Of a stretch of 64,000 nucleotides of DNA, positions 49,296-57,619 are shown one piece after another (positions within the stretch are counted from its first letter, which is position 1; every line of letters begins with the position of its first letter). Below the pieces are notes generated by a model. The model was not told where the DNA came from, did not search any database, and saw only the letters and a list, made by a program, of their open reading frames with translations. The DNA is from Opitutia bacterium (GTDB lineage: Bacteria; Verrucomicrobiota; Verrucomicrobiia; Opitutales; Opitutaceae): the NCBI GenBank assembly GCA_947453695.1, contig CANGHW010000018.1, positions 1 to 64,000 of the forward strand. The letters run 5' to 3'. The position numbers and the translations under genes are program-made.

Positions 49296-49961
49296 TTACA
49301 ACGACCGAACGAAAGCCTTGCCCTCTTCGACTTTGGCGAAAAACGCCTGGCGCATGGCGGGGGCGTCAAAATTCAGGAGATTTCCTCCCGATTCGAAATG
49401 AGAAATGAGGATGCGACCAGTCGCATAGGTGACTGCGCCGGCCATCAAAGGTATAGTCGTGGCGCCGAAAAACGTGCCGACACCCGGAATGGCTTTGGCT
49501 GCGCTGCCGAGTGCTCCGGCGGCCATGGTCCACGAGCCAACTCCGCCGACCAGTGCGACGACAATATTGCGCGCAAGGTGATGGGAAAAATCGACGCCGT
49601 ATAACTGCGAAAGTTCGGAGATCAGCTTAAGTTGGACTCCGGAGATGGCGGCGACATCGAAAAAAGGCAGAGGGACCATGCCGGCGCCGAGTGCATACGG
49701 GATATGGCGCTTCAGGATTTCGTCGGCGGCGGCCGCGCGTCCCGCCGTGTCGAGAGGGACGTGCGCGCTGACGGGGGGAACGGGTTGCGCCATGAAACTC
49801 GGTTCGCCGGGCGTGCTGTCGGGCTCAGCCGGCTTCGCGGCGGACGAAATCGTCGGTTCGGTGGGGGCAGGACCTGTTTCGGGCGGCGTTTCGACCGTGT
49901 GCTGGTCGAGGGATTGACTGAGCTTGTTGAGCAGCTTGTCGCTCTTTTTGATCCGTGGCAT
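49296..49961 (-). CDS. DUF697-like membrane protein
   Basis: IPYALGAGMVPLPFFDVAAISGVQLKLISELSQLYGVDFSHHLARNIVVALVGGVGSW. Confidence 0.7.
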   Translation of the reverse strand: MPRIKKSDKLLNKLSQSLDQHTVETPPETGPAPTEPTISSAAKPAEPDSTPGEPSFMAQPVPPVSAHVPLDTAGRAAAADEILKRHIPYALGAGMVPLPFFDVAAISGVQLKLISELSQLYGVDFSHHLARNIVVALVGGVGSWTMAAGALGSAAKAIPGVGTFFGATTIPLMAGAVTYATGRILISHFESGGNLLNFDAPAMRQAFFAKVEEGKAFVRSL

Positions 49962-49964
49962 AAA

Positions 49965-50534
49965 TTAGGACTGAAGTGCGGCGAGTTCGAGAGCGACGTG
50001 CAAGAGTTCTTCACGACTCTCGCTGTCAAGTGCGCGCCAACCGAGGAGGGCGGCGTGTTGAAAGGCTTGTCGTCGGCTCACGTGGGTCGCGAGTGGGGTC
50101 AGGCCGATGCGTTGCGCGAGCGATGCGAGGTCTTTCCCGAGGACCGTGCGCGATTGGACCTGATTGAACAGCACACGGGCGTGGCATCCCGGTCGGAGAT
50201 GAGCCCGGATCACCGCAACGCTGTCTTGAGAGGTCCAGAGGTCCGCCGGTGAAGGCGAACTCACGAGAAGCGCGCAATCGGCTTCGGCCAGCGATTGGAG
50301 CAGGAGGGGGGAATCCAGCTGCGGCGGTGTATCGATAACTTGAAGGCGGTAGTCGCCTCCGGGCTGCGCCAGTTCCACGTCGTGCGTCTCACTAATCCAG
50401 CGCGTCGCAGTGCCCTGGGGGTCGCGATCCAATAGAGCGACGCGGTGCCCGGCTTTTTGAAAGGCGACCGCGAGCAGCACAGCCAAAGTGGTCTTGCCGG
50501 CGCCGCCTTTTCCATTGCAAACCGTGATTTTCAC
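49965..50534 (-). CDS. ParA/MinD-family ATPase
   Basis: MKITVCNGKGGAGKTTLAVLLAVAFQKAGHRVALLDRDPQGTATRW...VIDTPPQLDSP (deviant Walker A). Confidence 0.9.
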   Translation of the reverse strand: MKITVCNGKGGAGKTTLAVLLAVAFQKAGHRVALLDRDPQGTATRWISETHDVELAQPGGDYRLQVIDTPPQLDSPLLLQSLAEADCALLVSSPSPADLWTSQDSVAVIRAHLRPGCHARVLFNQVQSRTVLGKDLASLAQRIGLTPLATHVSRRQAFQHAALLGWRALDSESREELLHVALELAALQS

Positions 50535-50564
50535 AGGGAACGGTCAGAACAGAAGAGAGGGCAC

Positions 50565-50592
50565 AAAAAAACTCCCGGGATTTCCCGGGAGT
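50565..50592 (-). terminator. Intrinsic terminator
   Basis: Minus strand actcccggga-aa-tcccgggagt followed by tttttt. Confidence 0.85.
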
Positions 50593-50610
50593 TTGAGGAG
50601 AGTAGGCGAT

Positions 50611-50814
50611 TTAGACGACGGCTGCAGTGCCGCTGGCCGTGGAGCCGGAGGCGAGCGTTGCACGTTTGTCGGAGGCGAAAACAATCACGAGTCCGACGAC
50701 CGGCGTGAAGATGAGGGAGCAGAAGAAATTGCCCCAGAAGCCGAATTTGCGATCCTTGCCAATGTAGGCAACGAGGGCGACCAAGATCAGGTAGGGAAGC
50801 AGTTTAACGAGCAT
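50611..50814 (-). CDS. Small membrane protein
   Basis: MLVKLLPYLILVALVAYIGKDRKFGFWGNFFCSLIFTPVVGLVIVFAS. Confidence 0.65.
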   Translation of the reverse strand: MLVKLLPYLILVALVAYIGKDRKFGFWGNFFCSLIFTPVVGLVIVFASDKRATLASGSTASGTAAVV

Positions 50815-50858
50815 GGGTGGGATGGATTGACGGTTGGTTTATGTGATCTGAGGGATAA

Positions 50859-51371
50859 TTAGAAATCGACCGCTTTGGAGACCTTGGCGTCGAGATTGCG
50901 GGCCAACGTTGCGACGCGGGTCTTTCCTTCGGCGAACTTCTCATCGAACACCTTTTTGGCCTCGACCGAATTAAAGGTGAGGAAGGTGCCGCCGGATTCG
51001 AAATGTTGCGTAAAGACTTTGCCGATCGCATACGTCGTGGCGCCAGCGATCAAAGGCAGTGTGGTGGCGCCCAATATCGCACCGAAACCGGGGATGCCTT
51101 TGATCACGCTACCCAGTGTGCCTGCTGCGACCGCCGTAGAGCCCACTCCGCCGAGCAGGGAGGCAATGACAGACCTGCCTGCATTTTCGGAAAACTCCAC
51201 GCCGTAGACCTGTGAGATCTCGGAGAGCATCTTGACTTGGATGCCGCCAATTAGTGCAGCATCGGCGATCGGAATCGGAACGAGACCGGCGCCCAGTGAC
51301 CACGGCAGGTATTTATTAATGATGGCCTCGGCACGGACTTGTTTGCTCGGCTCGGTTTGGGTCTCAGTCAT
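50859..51371 (-). CDS. DUF697-like membrane protein
   Basis: LPWSLGAGLVPIPIADAALIGGIQVKMLSEISQVYGVEFSENAGRSVIASLLGGVGS. Confidence 0.7.
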   Translation of the reverse strand: MTETQTEPSKQVRAEAIINKYLPWSLGAGLVPIPIADAALIGGIQVKMLSEISQVYGVEFSENAGRSVIASLLGGVGSTAVAAGTLGSVIKGIPGFGAILGATTLPLIAGATTYAIGKVFTQHFESGGTFLTFNSVEAKKVFDEKFAEGKTRVATLARNLDAKVSKAVDF

Positions 51372-51459
51372 GTTGGTGGACTCCGATTATTTTAGACGAA
51401 TAGTTCGGATAGTAAGGATTTGGGTGTTCTGATCCCAGGCAAGAAAAAACTTATACCGC

Positions 51460-52233
51460 TCAGTCACTTTCCTGTTTAAGCAATCTCAAGAATTTCGCTA
51501 CGCACGCGACTACATCCGGTGCCTGGGTTTGCAGAAAAAAGTGGCCGCCGGGGAAAAACTCCGAAGTGAAGCCGCCGGTGGCGTGCAATTGCCATGCGAG
51601 CAATTCGGCGCGCAGAACGTGGCGATCGTCTTCGCCGCCGAGAGCGAGCAGGGGGAGTGAGAGCTTTGGCTCCTCAGTGGGGCGATAGGTTTCGTAGGCC
51701 GTCAGGTCTGCGCGTAAGGCCGGCAGAAACAAGGCCAGGAACTCGGGGTTCGCGCGCACGGCTGCCGGAATCCCGCCGTAACGTTGATCGACTTCAGCGA
51801 CGAGTTGGTCGTCCGCGAGTCGGTGAAGATCGGTTTCGCGACGCGGGGTTCCGGGCGCCCGCGCACCGCTGACGATCAGACCGGCCGGTCCGGGCAAGCC
51901 CCGAGCGCGGAGCGCACGAGCGACTTCGAAGGCCAGTAGAGCGCCAAAGCTGTGGCCGCAGAATACGAAGGTCTGGTCGGGATACGGTGCCAGCTCGTCG
52001 GCGAGTGCCGAGGTCAAGTGATGCACCGCGCTGAGCGGAGTTTCGGCGAGCCGGTTCTCGCGACCCGGCAGCCGAACCGCCACCACCTCAGCCGCGGTGG
52101 CAAGGTGAGCAGACCAGTTGTGCCACGCGGCGGCTCCACCGCCCGCGAACGGGAAGCACCAAAGCCGCACAGGCACGGCGCTGTTGGGGCGTGGGCAACT
52201 GAGCCACTTGCTGGGGGCGAGAGGAAGTAGCAT
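51460..52233 (-). CDS. Type II thioesterase (NRPS/PKS-associated)
   Basis: RLWCFPFAGGGAAAWHNW, FVFCGHSFGALLAFEVARAL, FFPGGHFFLQ. Confidence 0.9.
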   Translation of the reverse strand: MLLPLAPSKWLSCPRPNSAVPVRLWCFPFAGGGAAAWHNWSAHLATAAEVVAVRLPGRENRLAETPLSAVHHLTSALADELAPYPDQTFVFCGHSFGALLAFEVARALRARGLPGPAGLIVSGARAPGTPRRETDLHRLADDQLVAEVDQRYGGIPAAVRANPEFLALFLPALRADLTAYETYRPTEEPKLSLPLLALGGEDDRHVLRAELLAWQLHATGGFTSEFFPGGHFFLQTQAPDVVACVAKFLRLLKQESD

Positions 52234-52247
52234 TGAGCCCGAGACGA

Positions 52248-52466
52248 CTACCGACGTGCGTCGGCTGCCATTTTTTGGCGCAGGCTAAGGGGGCGCATGT
52301 CCGTCCATACTTCCTTGATGTAGGCGAGGCACTCCTCCTTCGAACCAGATTTTCCAGCGTCACGCCAGCCCGGCGGATTGTCGCGATAGGACGGCCAGAT
52401 TGAGTATTGCTCTTCGTGATTGAGGACGACTTTGAAAATCTCGGGCGTGATTTCGGTAGGGTTCAT
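52248..52466 (-). CDS. MbtH-like protein
   Basis: [53 protein letters not shown]. Confidence 0.92.
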   Translation of the reverse strand: MNPTEITPEIFKVVLNHEEQYSIWPSYRDNPPGWRDAGKSGSKEECLAYIKEVWTDMRPLSLRQKMAADARR

Positions 52467-52614
52467 GGAGGACGGCCTAGGGCGGCGGGCAATTTCGAGG
52501 GTGTCGATATGCGGCGCGGGACTGAGGTGGCCAGCACAAACTGTCGCCGCCTTGACATGGTTTGGCCGCTGTCGGCATATCACTGCAAACGAGCGGAGGG
52601 ATCCTTCGCTATTC

Positions 52615-53952
52615 ATGAAAACAGCCACCCGCCATCTTCTCGAGTTTCTGTTGGTCATCGCGTTGGCGGTGTCGCTATGTTTTGCTTGGTGGCACTGGTC
52701 GCGTCCGGTGCTGAGGTTATATATCTGGAATGATTATATTTACCCCGACGTGATCGCCGATTTCGAAAATGAATTTAATGTGCGAGTTGAGGTTAAGAAC
52801 TACCGCAGCAACGAGGAAATGTTGGCTCGGGTGAAGGTAAGTTGGAACGAATTCGATGTGATTATGCCATCGAATCACCTTGTGCGGGGGATGCGGCGGC
52901 AAGGTTTGCTGGCCAGGCTCTCAGGCAGCGTGCTGGAGAACAGGAGCCGGATCGATCCGAGGTATTTTGACGGGCCCAAGCAAGCCGCGCAGGCCGTGAA
53001 AGACGCGAAAGCGGCGAAAGCCGCAGCCGCGAAAGCCGCGAAAGGCCAGAAGGCTTCGTTGCTGCAGGCCGCCATGGAACCGGGTGCGAATTCCGAAGCA
53101 CCGCAGGAGAGTGCGGTTGATCTCGGGCGCGACGAAGATTATGCCCTGCCCTATCTTTGGAATTGTTTGGGGATTGGATATTCGAAAACGGAGTTTCCGG
53201 GGACGAAAACGGACGATAAGCCTCTGCCGCCCCAGACTTGGAGAGATTTTTTTTCCAACGAGGTAGGGTCGAAGTTCGGTCAACGCCGAATGTTGACAGC
53301 GGAGAAACGCGAGTTGGTTGGACTCGCTTTGATTGCGTCGGGAAAGTCGCCCAATTCGATCGACCGAGCGGAGATCAGGGAGGCCGGTCGCCTTTTGAAA
53401 CCGCAAGTGCTAGCGGACAAGCCGCGCCTCGTATGGGATGACGGTGGCCAGCAACTGCAAAACGGCTCGGGAGTTTTGTTGCAGACCTGGGCTCCCGAGA
53501 TTACGCGGCTGATCGCAGACGTTCCTGCAGGCGTAGCAGGTGACCGGTCGTGGGTGGCCAAGAATTGGCAGCGAGCCGAGAATTGGGTGTCACGCTTGTT
53601 TGTCTCCGCGGAACAGGAAGCGATTCTGCACCCCGAGATTGGCTACAAGCTGCCGGAAGATGGGTCGATCATCACGATCGATACGTTGGCTATTCCGGCC
53701 TCGTCCGGCAATCAGGTGCTCGCACAGGAGTTCATTAATTTCCTGCTGAGGAAAGAGATCGCAAAACGGGTCACAAGGGATAGCTTCTACGGCAATACGC
53801 TTCTGGCCGGGGTGGATGAATCATTGAAAAACACGCCTTCCTATATGGTGCCGGCGAAGACAAACTACCTCGTCGATGTAGACGATGCGCAGCTCTACTA
53901 TGACGGAGTTTGGGCGGAATTTACGCGGATAATGAACGATAGTAACCGCTAG
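52615..53952 (+). CDS. PotD/PotF-like extracellular solute-binding protein
   Basis: [41 protein letters not shown]...[15 protein letters not shown]-terminal membrane anchor. Confidence 0.83.
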   Translation: MKTATRHLLEFLLVIALAVSLCFAWWHWSRPVLRLYIWNDYIYPDVIADFENEFNVRVEVKNYRSNEEMLARVKVSWNEFDVIMPSNHLVRGMRRQGLLARLSGSVLENRSRIDPRYFDGPKQAAQAVKDAKAAKAAAAKAAKGQKASLLQAAMEPGANSEAPQESAVDLGRDEDYALPYLWNCLGIGYSKTEFPGTKTDDKPLPPQTWRDFFSNEVGSKFGQRRMLTAEKRELVGLALIASGKSPNSIDRAEIREAGRLLKPQVLADKPRLVWDDGGQQLQNGSGVLLQTWAPEITRLIADVPAGVAGDRSWVAKNWQRAENWVSRLFVSAEQEAILHPEIGYKLPEDGSIITIDTLAIPASSGNQVLAQEFINFLLRKEIAKRVTRDSFYGNTLLAGVDESLKNTPSYMVPAKTNYLVDVDDAQLYYDGVWAEFTRIMNDSNR

Positions 53953-53989
53953 CTCCGGGTGCGGCAATCCAGTGCTGGTCCGATGGGGT

Positions 53990-54931
53990 TCATTTTGGGC
54001 TCGCCCCTTCGGCATTCAAGATCAGCGGCAAACCGTCCTTGCCGGAACCCACCACTACGACCTTTGAATTGGGAGATTTGGCGAGTTCGAGGGTGGCTTC
54101 GATTCCCTTGTAACGGAGTAACTCCGGGGTGAGGCTGCCGGAAATCGTCGTGTTGTATTTATTGATACCTTCGGCTTCGGTCTCAAGACGGGTTTTTTCG
54201 GCTGCGGCCCGCTGTTGGCGGAATAAGTATTCTTCGGCCATTTGCTCCTGCATCAGCTTACTCTCGATCGCGTTGGTCACGAGATTCGGGAGGCGGATGT
54301 TGATGATATTAATGTCGTCGAGCTGGATGAACTTCTGGCTGAGGCTGCGCGTGGCGGCCTCGATGATCTGGTCGGAAATCTCGGTGGTATTCAGGGTGTA
54401 GAGTTGGGCAGGTTCAAATTTCCCGACGACTTCACGCACGCCGGTCATCACCTCCGGCACGACAATGCGATCGGCATAGTCGGGCCCAATTCTTTGGTGC
54501 AACCACGGGAGGTTTTTCTCTTCCGGAAAATAACGCATGGAGACGGTCACACGGACGGTGAGACCGTTCTTGCTGAGCGCTTCCACGAGCTGGGTGCGCT
54601 CCTGCACGCGCATGGTGTAAATGAACATCGTGTTCCAAGGCGCGATGATCACCAAGCCCTCCTTGTAAGCGTGCGACGTTTCGGTGCCGTCGGTGAGCCG
54701 GCGAAACAGCACCCCTTCTTCGCCGGGGCCGATGAGAATGAAGATTCGGTTGGCGAGATAGACGACGAGAAAGGAAAAGATAAGGCCGCCGAGGCACAGA
54801 GGCACGATATTCTCGCGGGCCTTGAGGCGGAGACGCTCGATCCAAGCATCCAGATTTTGCCGCCAGACGGGCGGCGCGGAAGGGGCCGGGGAAGCAGGGG
54901 CCGGGGTGCCGGCAGGAGGAACGGGGCTCAT
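53990..54931 (-). CDS. SPFH/prohibitin-like membrane protein
   Basis: IGPGEEGVLFRRLTDGTETSHAYKEGLVIIAPWNTMFIYTMRVQERTQLVEALSKNGLTVRVTVSMRY. Confidence 0.85.
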   Translation of the reverse strand: MSPVPPAGTPAPASPAPSAPPVWRQNLDAWIERLRLKARENIVPLCLGGLIFSFLVVYLANRIFILIGPGEEGVLFRRLTDGTETSHAYKEGLVIIAPWNTMFIYTMRVQERTQLVEALSKNGLTVRVTVSMRYFPEEKNLPWLHQRIGPDYADRIVVPEVMTGVREVVGKFEPAQLYTLNTTEISDQIIEAATRSLSQKFIQLDDINIINIRLPNLVTNAIESKLMQEQMAEEYLFRQQRAAAEKTRLETEAEGINKYNTTISGSLTPELLRYKGIEATLELAKSPNSKVVVVGSGKDGLPLILNAEGASPK

Positions 54932-54934
54932 AGG

Positions 54935-56584
54935 TCAGTTGGTGTTGGCGGCAGGGGCGGTGGGCTGGACTTGGCCATACTCCATCTTGATCACACGGTC
55001 TGCGCAGTGAAAATACCGGTCGTCGTGGGTGATGGCGATGACGGTCTTGCCCGCCGCCTTCAGTTCGGGCAAAAGGGTCTCGTAAAAGAAACGGCGGAAT
55101 TCCGGATCTTGGTCGGCGGCGAATTCGTCCAAAGCGATCACGGGGCGGTCTTCGAGGAAGGCGACAATGAGAGCCAGACGTTTCTTCTGGCCGGTCGAGA
55201 GACTTAAATGCGTGAAGCGCCCGTTGGTGTAAGCAGTTTTCTCGTCGAGTTCCATGCGGGTGAGAAGCTGTGCGAGCCGCTTCTCGTCGACGTTGGTTTG
55301 CCCGTAGAGTCGGTCAAACAGGTGAAAATCGGTGAAGACGATGGAAAAAAGTTCGCGATAGCCGGCATAGTGCGAGGCCTGGAGGCGGACGCCGTCGACG
55401 AGCAGGGCACCACTCTGTGGCGCGTAGAGCCCGGTGAGCAGTTTCATCAGCGTGGACTTGCCGGAGCCGTTTCCGCCGACGATGAAGACCGTCTCGCCCG
55501 CAGCGAACGAGAGCCGAAACGGGCCAACCGAAAAGGCGGGCCGGCCTGTCATCTCGTCGAGATAGGAAAACGTCGCATCCTCGATCACGATTTCCTTGAA
55601 GCCGGTGAAATCGATGCGGGCCGGGGCGACCATGCGCTCGGCGGCCGCGATGGGCGAATCGAGGAATTCCTCCAACTTCGTGAGGTTGCCGAGCGCGACG
55701 CTGGCGCGGGCGTAGATTGGGATGGAGCTGACCAACGAGGTGAGCGGGCCAATGATGAAGAGAACCACGGCGGTCGTTTTCACGATCACATCTGCGTAGC
55801 CCTCGTTCAGGGCGGGCAGGAGAAAGACGAGCACGGCGATCAGGATGTAGAAAAAAGTTTGGGAGAAGATGAAGTTGCGGACGTATTCGAGCCCCGTGCG
55901 GATTTTTACCCGTTCGGCGTCTGCGCAGATGCGCTTGAAATGGTTCTCAAAGAGATCGTCGGACTTGGCCTGGTTGACCTTCAGCTCCTTGAAGCCGTCC
56001 ATGAGATGACCGAGCGAGACGAAGAACTCGGTTTCCTTCTCGGTGGCCTGCTGGAGTTCGCGGTTGATGAGGCGTTGATTGCGCAGATAAATGGCGATGC
56101 CGCCCATGATCATGGCGGCAGTCAGCATGAACGCGACCTTGGAGAGGACGGCGAGGTAAGCGACGCAGACAACGATCATCACGGCGGACTGGGCGGCGTT
56201 GGCGATTTCGCCGGCGGCCTGCGATAGAGTGAGGGTGTCCTGGGAAAGTCGCGTCTCGACGTTGGCTTTGCCGATCCGCTCGACGACCGCAAGGTTGGAG
56301 CGGCGGAGTTTGTCGGCAATACGCACGCGTAATTTGGCGATTACTTCCTCGGCCAAAACAAAGGACCTTTCGAGGGCGACGCGTTTGGCGAGGATGAAGA
56401 TCGTGATCGCGATCACGAAGAGTAGCAGATTCCGAAAATTGAGATCCGCGAACGCGGCGGTGGCGGCGGCGTTGTTGATGATCGACAACAGCAAGCCCTG
56501 CGCGACGCCTGAAACAACGGTGAGGACGAGCAATGTCTGGAGCGACGTGGTGCTCTCTTTTTTGATAAGTTTGAGAAGTTGCAT
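54935..56584 (-). CDS. Cyclic-peptide/siderophore export-type ABC transporter (SyrD/PvdE-like fused TMD-NBD)
   Basis: VFIVGGNGSGKSTLMKLLTGLY Walker A; LSTGQKKRLALIVAFLEDRPVIALDEFAADQDPEFR. Confidence 0.88.
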   Translation of the reverse strand: MQLLKLIKKESTTSLQTLLVLTVVSGVAQGLLLSIINNAAATAAFADLNFRNLLLFVIAITIFILAKRVALERSFVLAEEVIAKLRVRIADKLRRSNLAVVERIGKANVETRLSQDTLTLSQAAGEIANAAQSAVMIVVCVAYLAVLSKVAFMLTAAMIMGGIAIYLRNQRLINRELQQATEKETEFFVSLGHLMDGFKELKVNQAKSDDLFENHFKRICADAERVKIRTGLEYVRNFIFSQTFFYILIAVLVFLLPALNEGYADVIVKTTAVVLFIIGPLTSLVSSIPIYARASVALGNLTKLEEFLDSPIAAAERMVAPARIDFTGFKEIVIEDATFSYLDEMTGRPAFSVGPFRLSFAAGETVFIVGGNGSGKSTLMKLLTGLYAPQSGALLVDGVRLQASHYAGYRELFSIVFTDFHLFDRLYGQTNVDEKRLAQLLTRMELDEKTAYTNGRFTHLSLSTGQKKRLALIVAFLEDRPVIALDEFAADQDPEFRRFFYETLLPELKAAGKTVIAITHDDRYFHCADRVIKMEYGQVQPTAPAANTN

Positions 56585-56757
56585 GGCGCGCCGCCGATCA
56601 AATCAAGGTCGGCGAGCGAGCAAGCCGAGGGCCGTCGGGTTAATCAAGTGCCGAGTTTGCGGACGGCGAGGGGTGTGAGCAGGCGGCTCGGGACGACGGT
56701 TTCTACGCTGCAAAGAACGCTAGACAGCGATTCGCCGGGTTGGCTGAATCTTACGCC

Positions 56758-57615
56758 ATGACAGCTGCCACCGGCTTCCCATCCATCACAGGACGAGTCT
56801 ATTCTGCGGAGTATTTCCGCATTGGCGAATTCACCCGCCTCGACCCGCGCGAGATTGTCCGAGTGATGCGCGGCGAGGTAGCAGGCTGTATTTTCCGCCA
56901 GGCGATGGACTCGGCGTTGTGCCAACGCATTTGCGACAATTTCTGGAAACACCCGCAGAAACGGCAGCGGGGAGATGCGGTGCCCGCCTACTACCTGGGC
57001 ACCTATCACTATGCGAAAGATCTTTCGCTCTATCTCGACGAAGCGGCGGCGACGAGTGCGGCGGTGCACGACGTGTTTGACGGTGGACGCAATGTGTTCG
57101 ACGAGTTGATGGCGGAGGTTCGCGCCGAACTCGCGAGCAGTGGAGTGGGCCTGCGGGTCGCGCGGCACCAGGGACGCGATGCCGGCGAGTTTGTCATCCG
57201 GTCTTGGAGCGGTGGCGGTAAATTCGCGCTCGCGGCGCACGACGATGCGGCGCAGCTCAGCGCCAAGCAACAGGCTGGTTTCGAGATTCAGGACGTCGCG
57301 CGGAATCCGTTGGCGGCGGTCAATATGTGCCTGCAAAACGGCGCGGCCGGCGGCAACTTGGTGTATTGGAACATCGAGCCGGACTCGAACACGCGGCGCG
57401 CCCTCGGGCTGGAGGAAACCGGTTATCCCTACCAAGCGGAGTGGCTCGACAAGTTTGACCGCATCGATTTGCCGGTTCACGCGGGCGACATTTATTTCTT
57501 CAACGGCAAGCTGATCCATGCCGTGCAGGCCCAGGCCAATCCGGGCGAGTATCGCTCGACGATTTCGTTTCTGATGGGGTTTAGAGATCCGCAGACGGCG
57601 ATCTACTGGACCTGA
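56758..57615 (+). CDS. Putative Fe(II)/2-oxoglutarate-dependent oxygenase-like protein
   Basis: KFALAAHDDAAQL (HxD) and distal FFNGKLIHAVQAQANPGEYRSTISFLMGF (H...R). Start uncertain (56740 or 56758). Confidence 0.65.
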   Translation: MTAATGFPSITGRVYSAEYFRIGEFTRLDPREIVRVMRGEVAGCIFRQAMDSALCQRICDNFWKHPQKRQRGDAVPAYYLGTYHYAKDLSLYLDEAAATSAAVHDVFDGGRNVFDELMAEVRAELASSGVGLRVARHQGRDAGEFVIRSWSGGGKFALAAHDDAAQLSAKQQAGFEIQDVARNPLAAVNMCLQNGAAGGNLVYWNIEPDSNTRRALGLEETGYPYQAEWLDKFDRIDLPVHAGDIYFFNGKLIHAVQAQANPGEYRSTISFLMGFRDPQTAIYWT

Positions 57616-57619
57616 GCAG

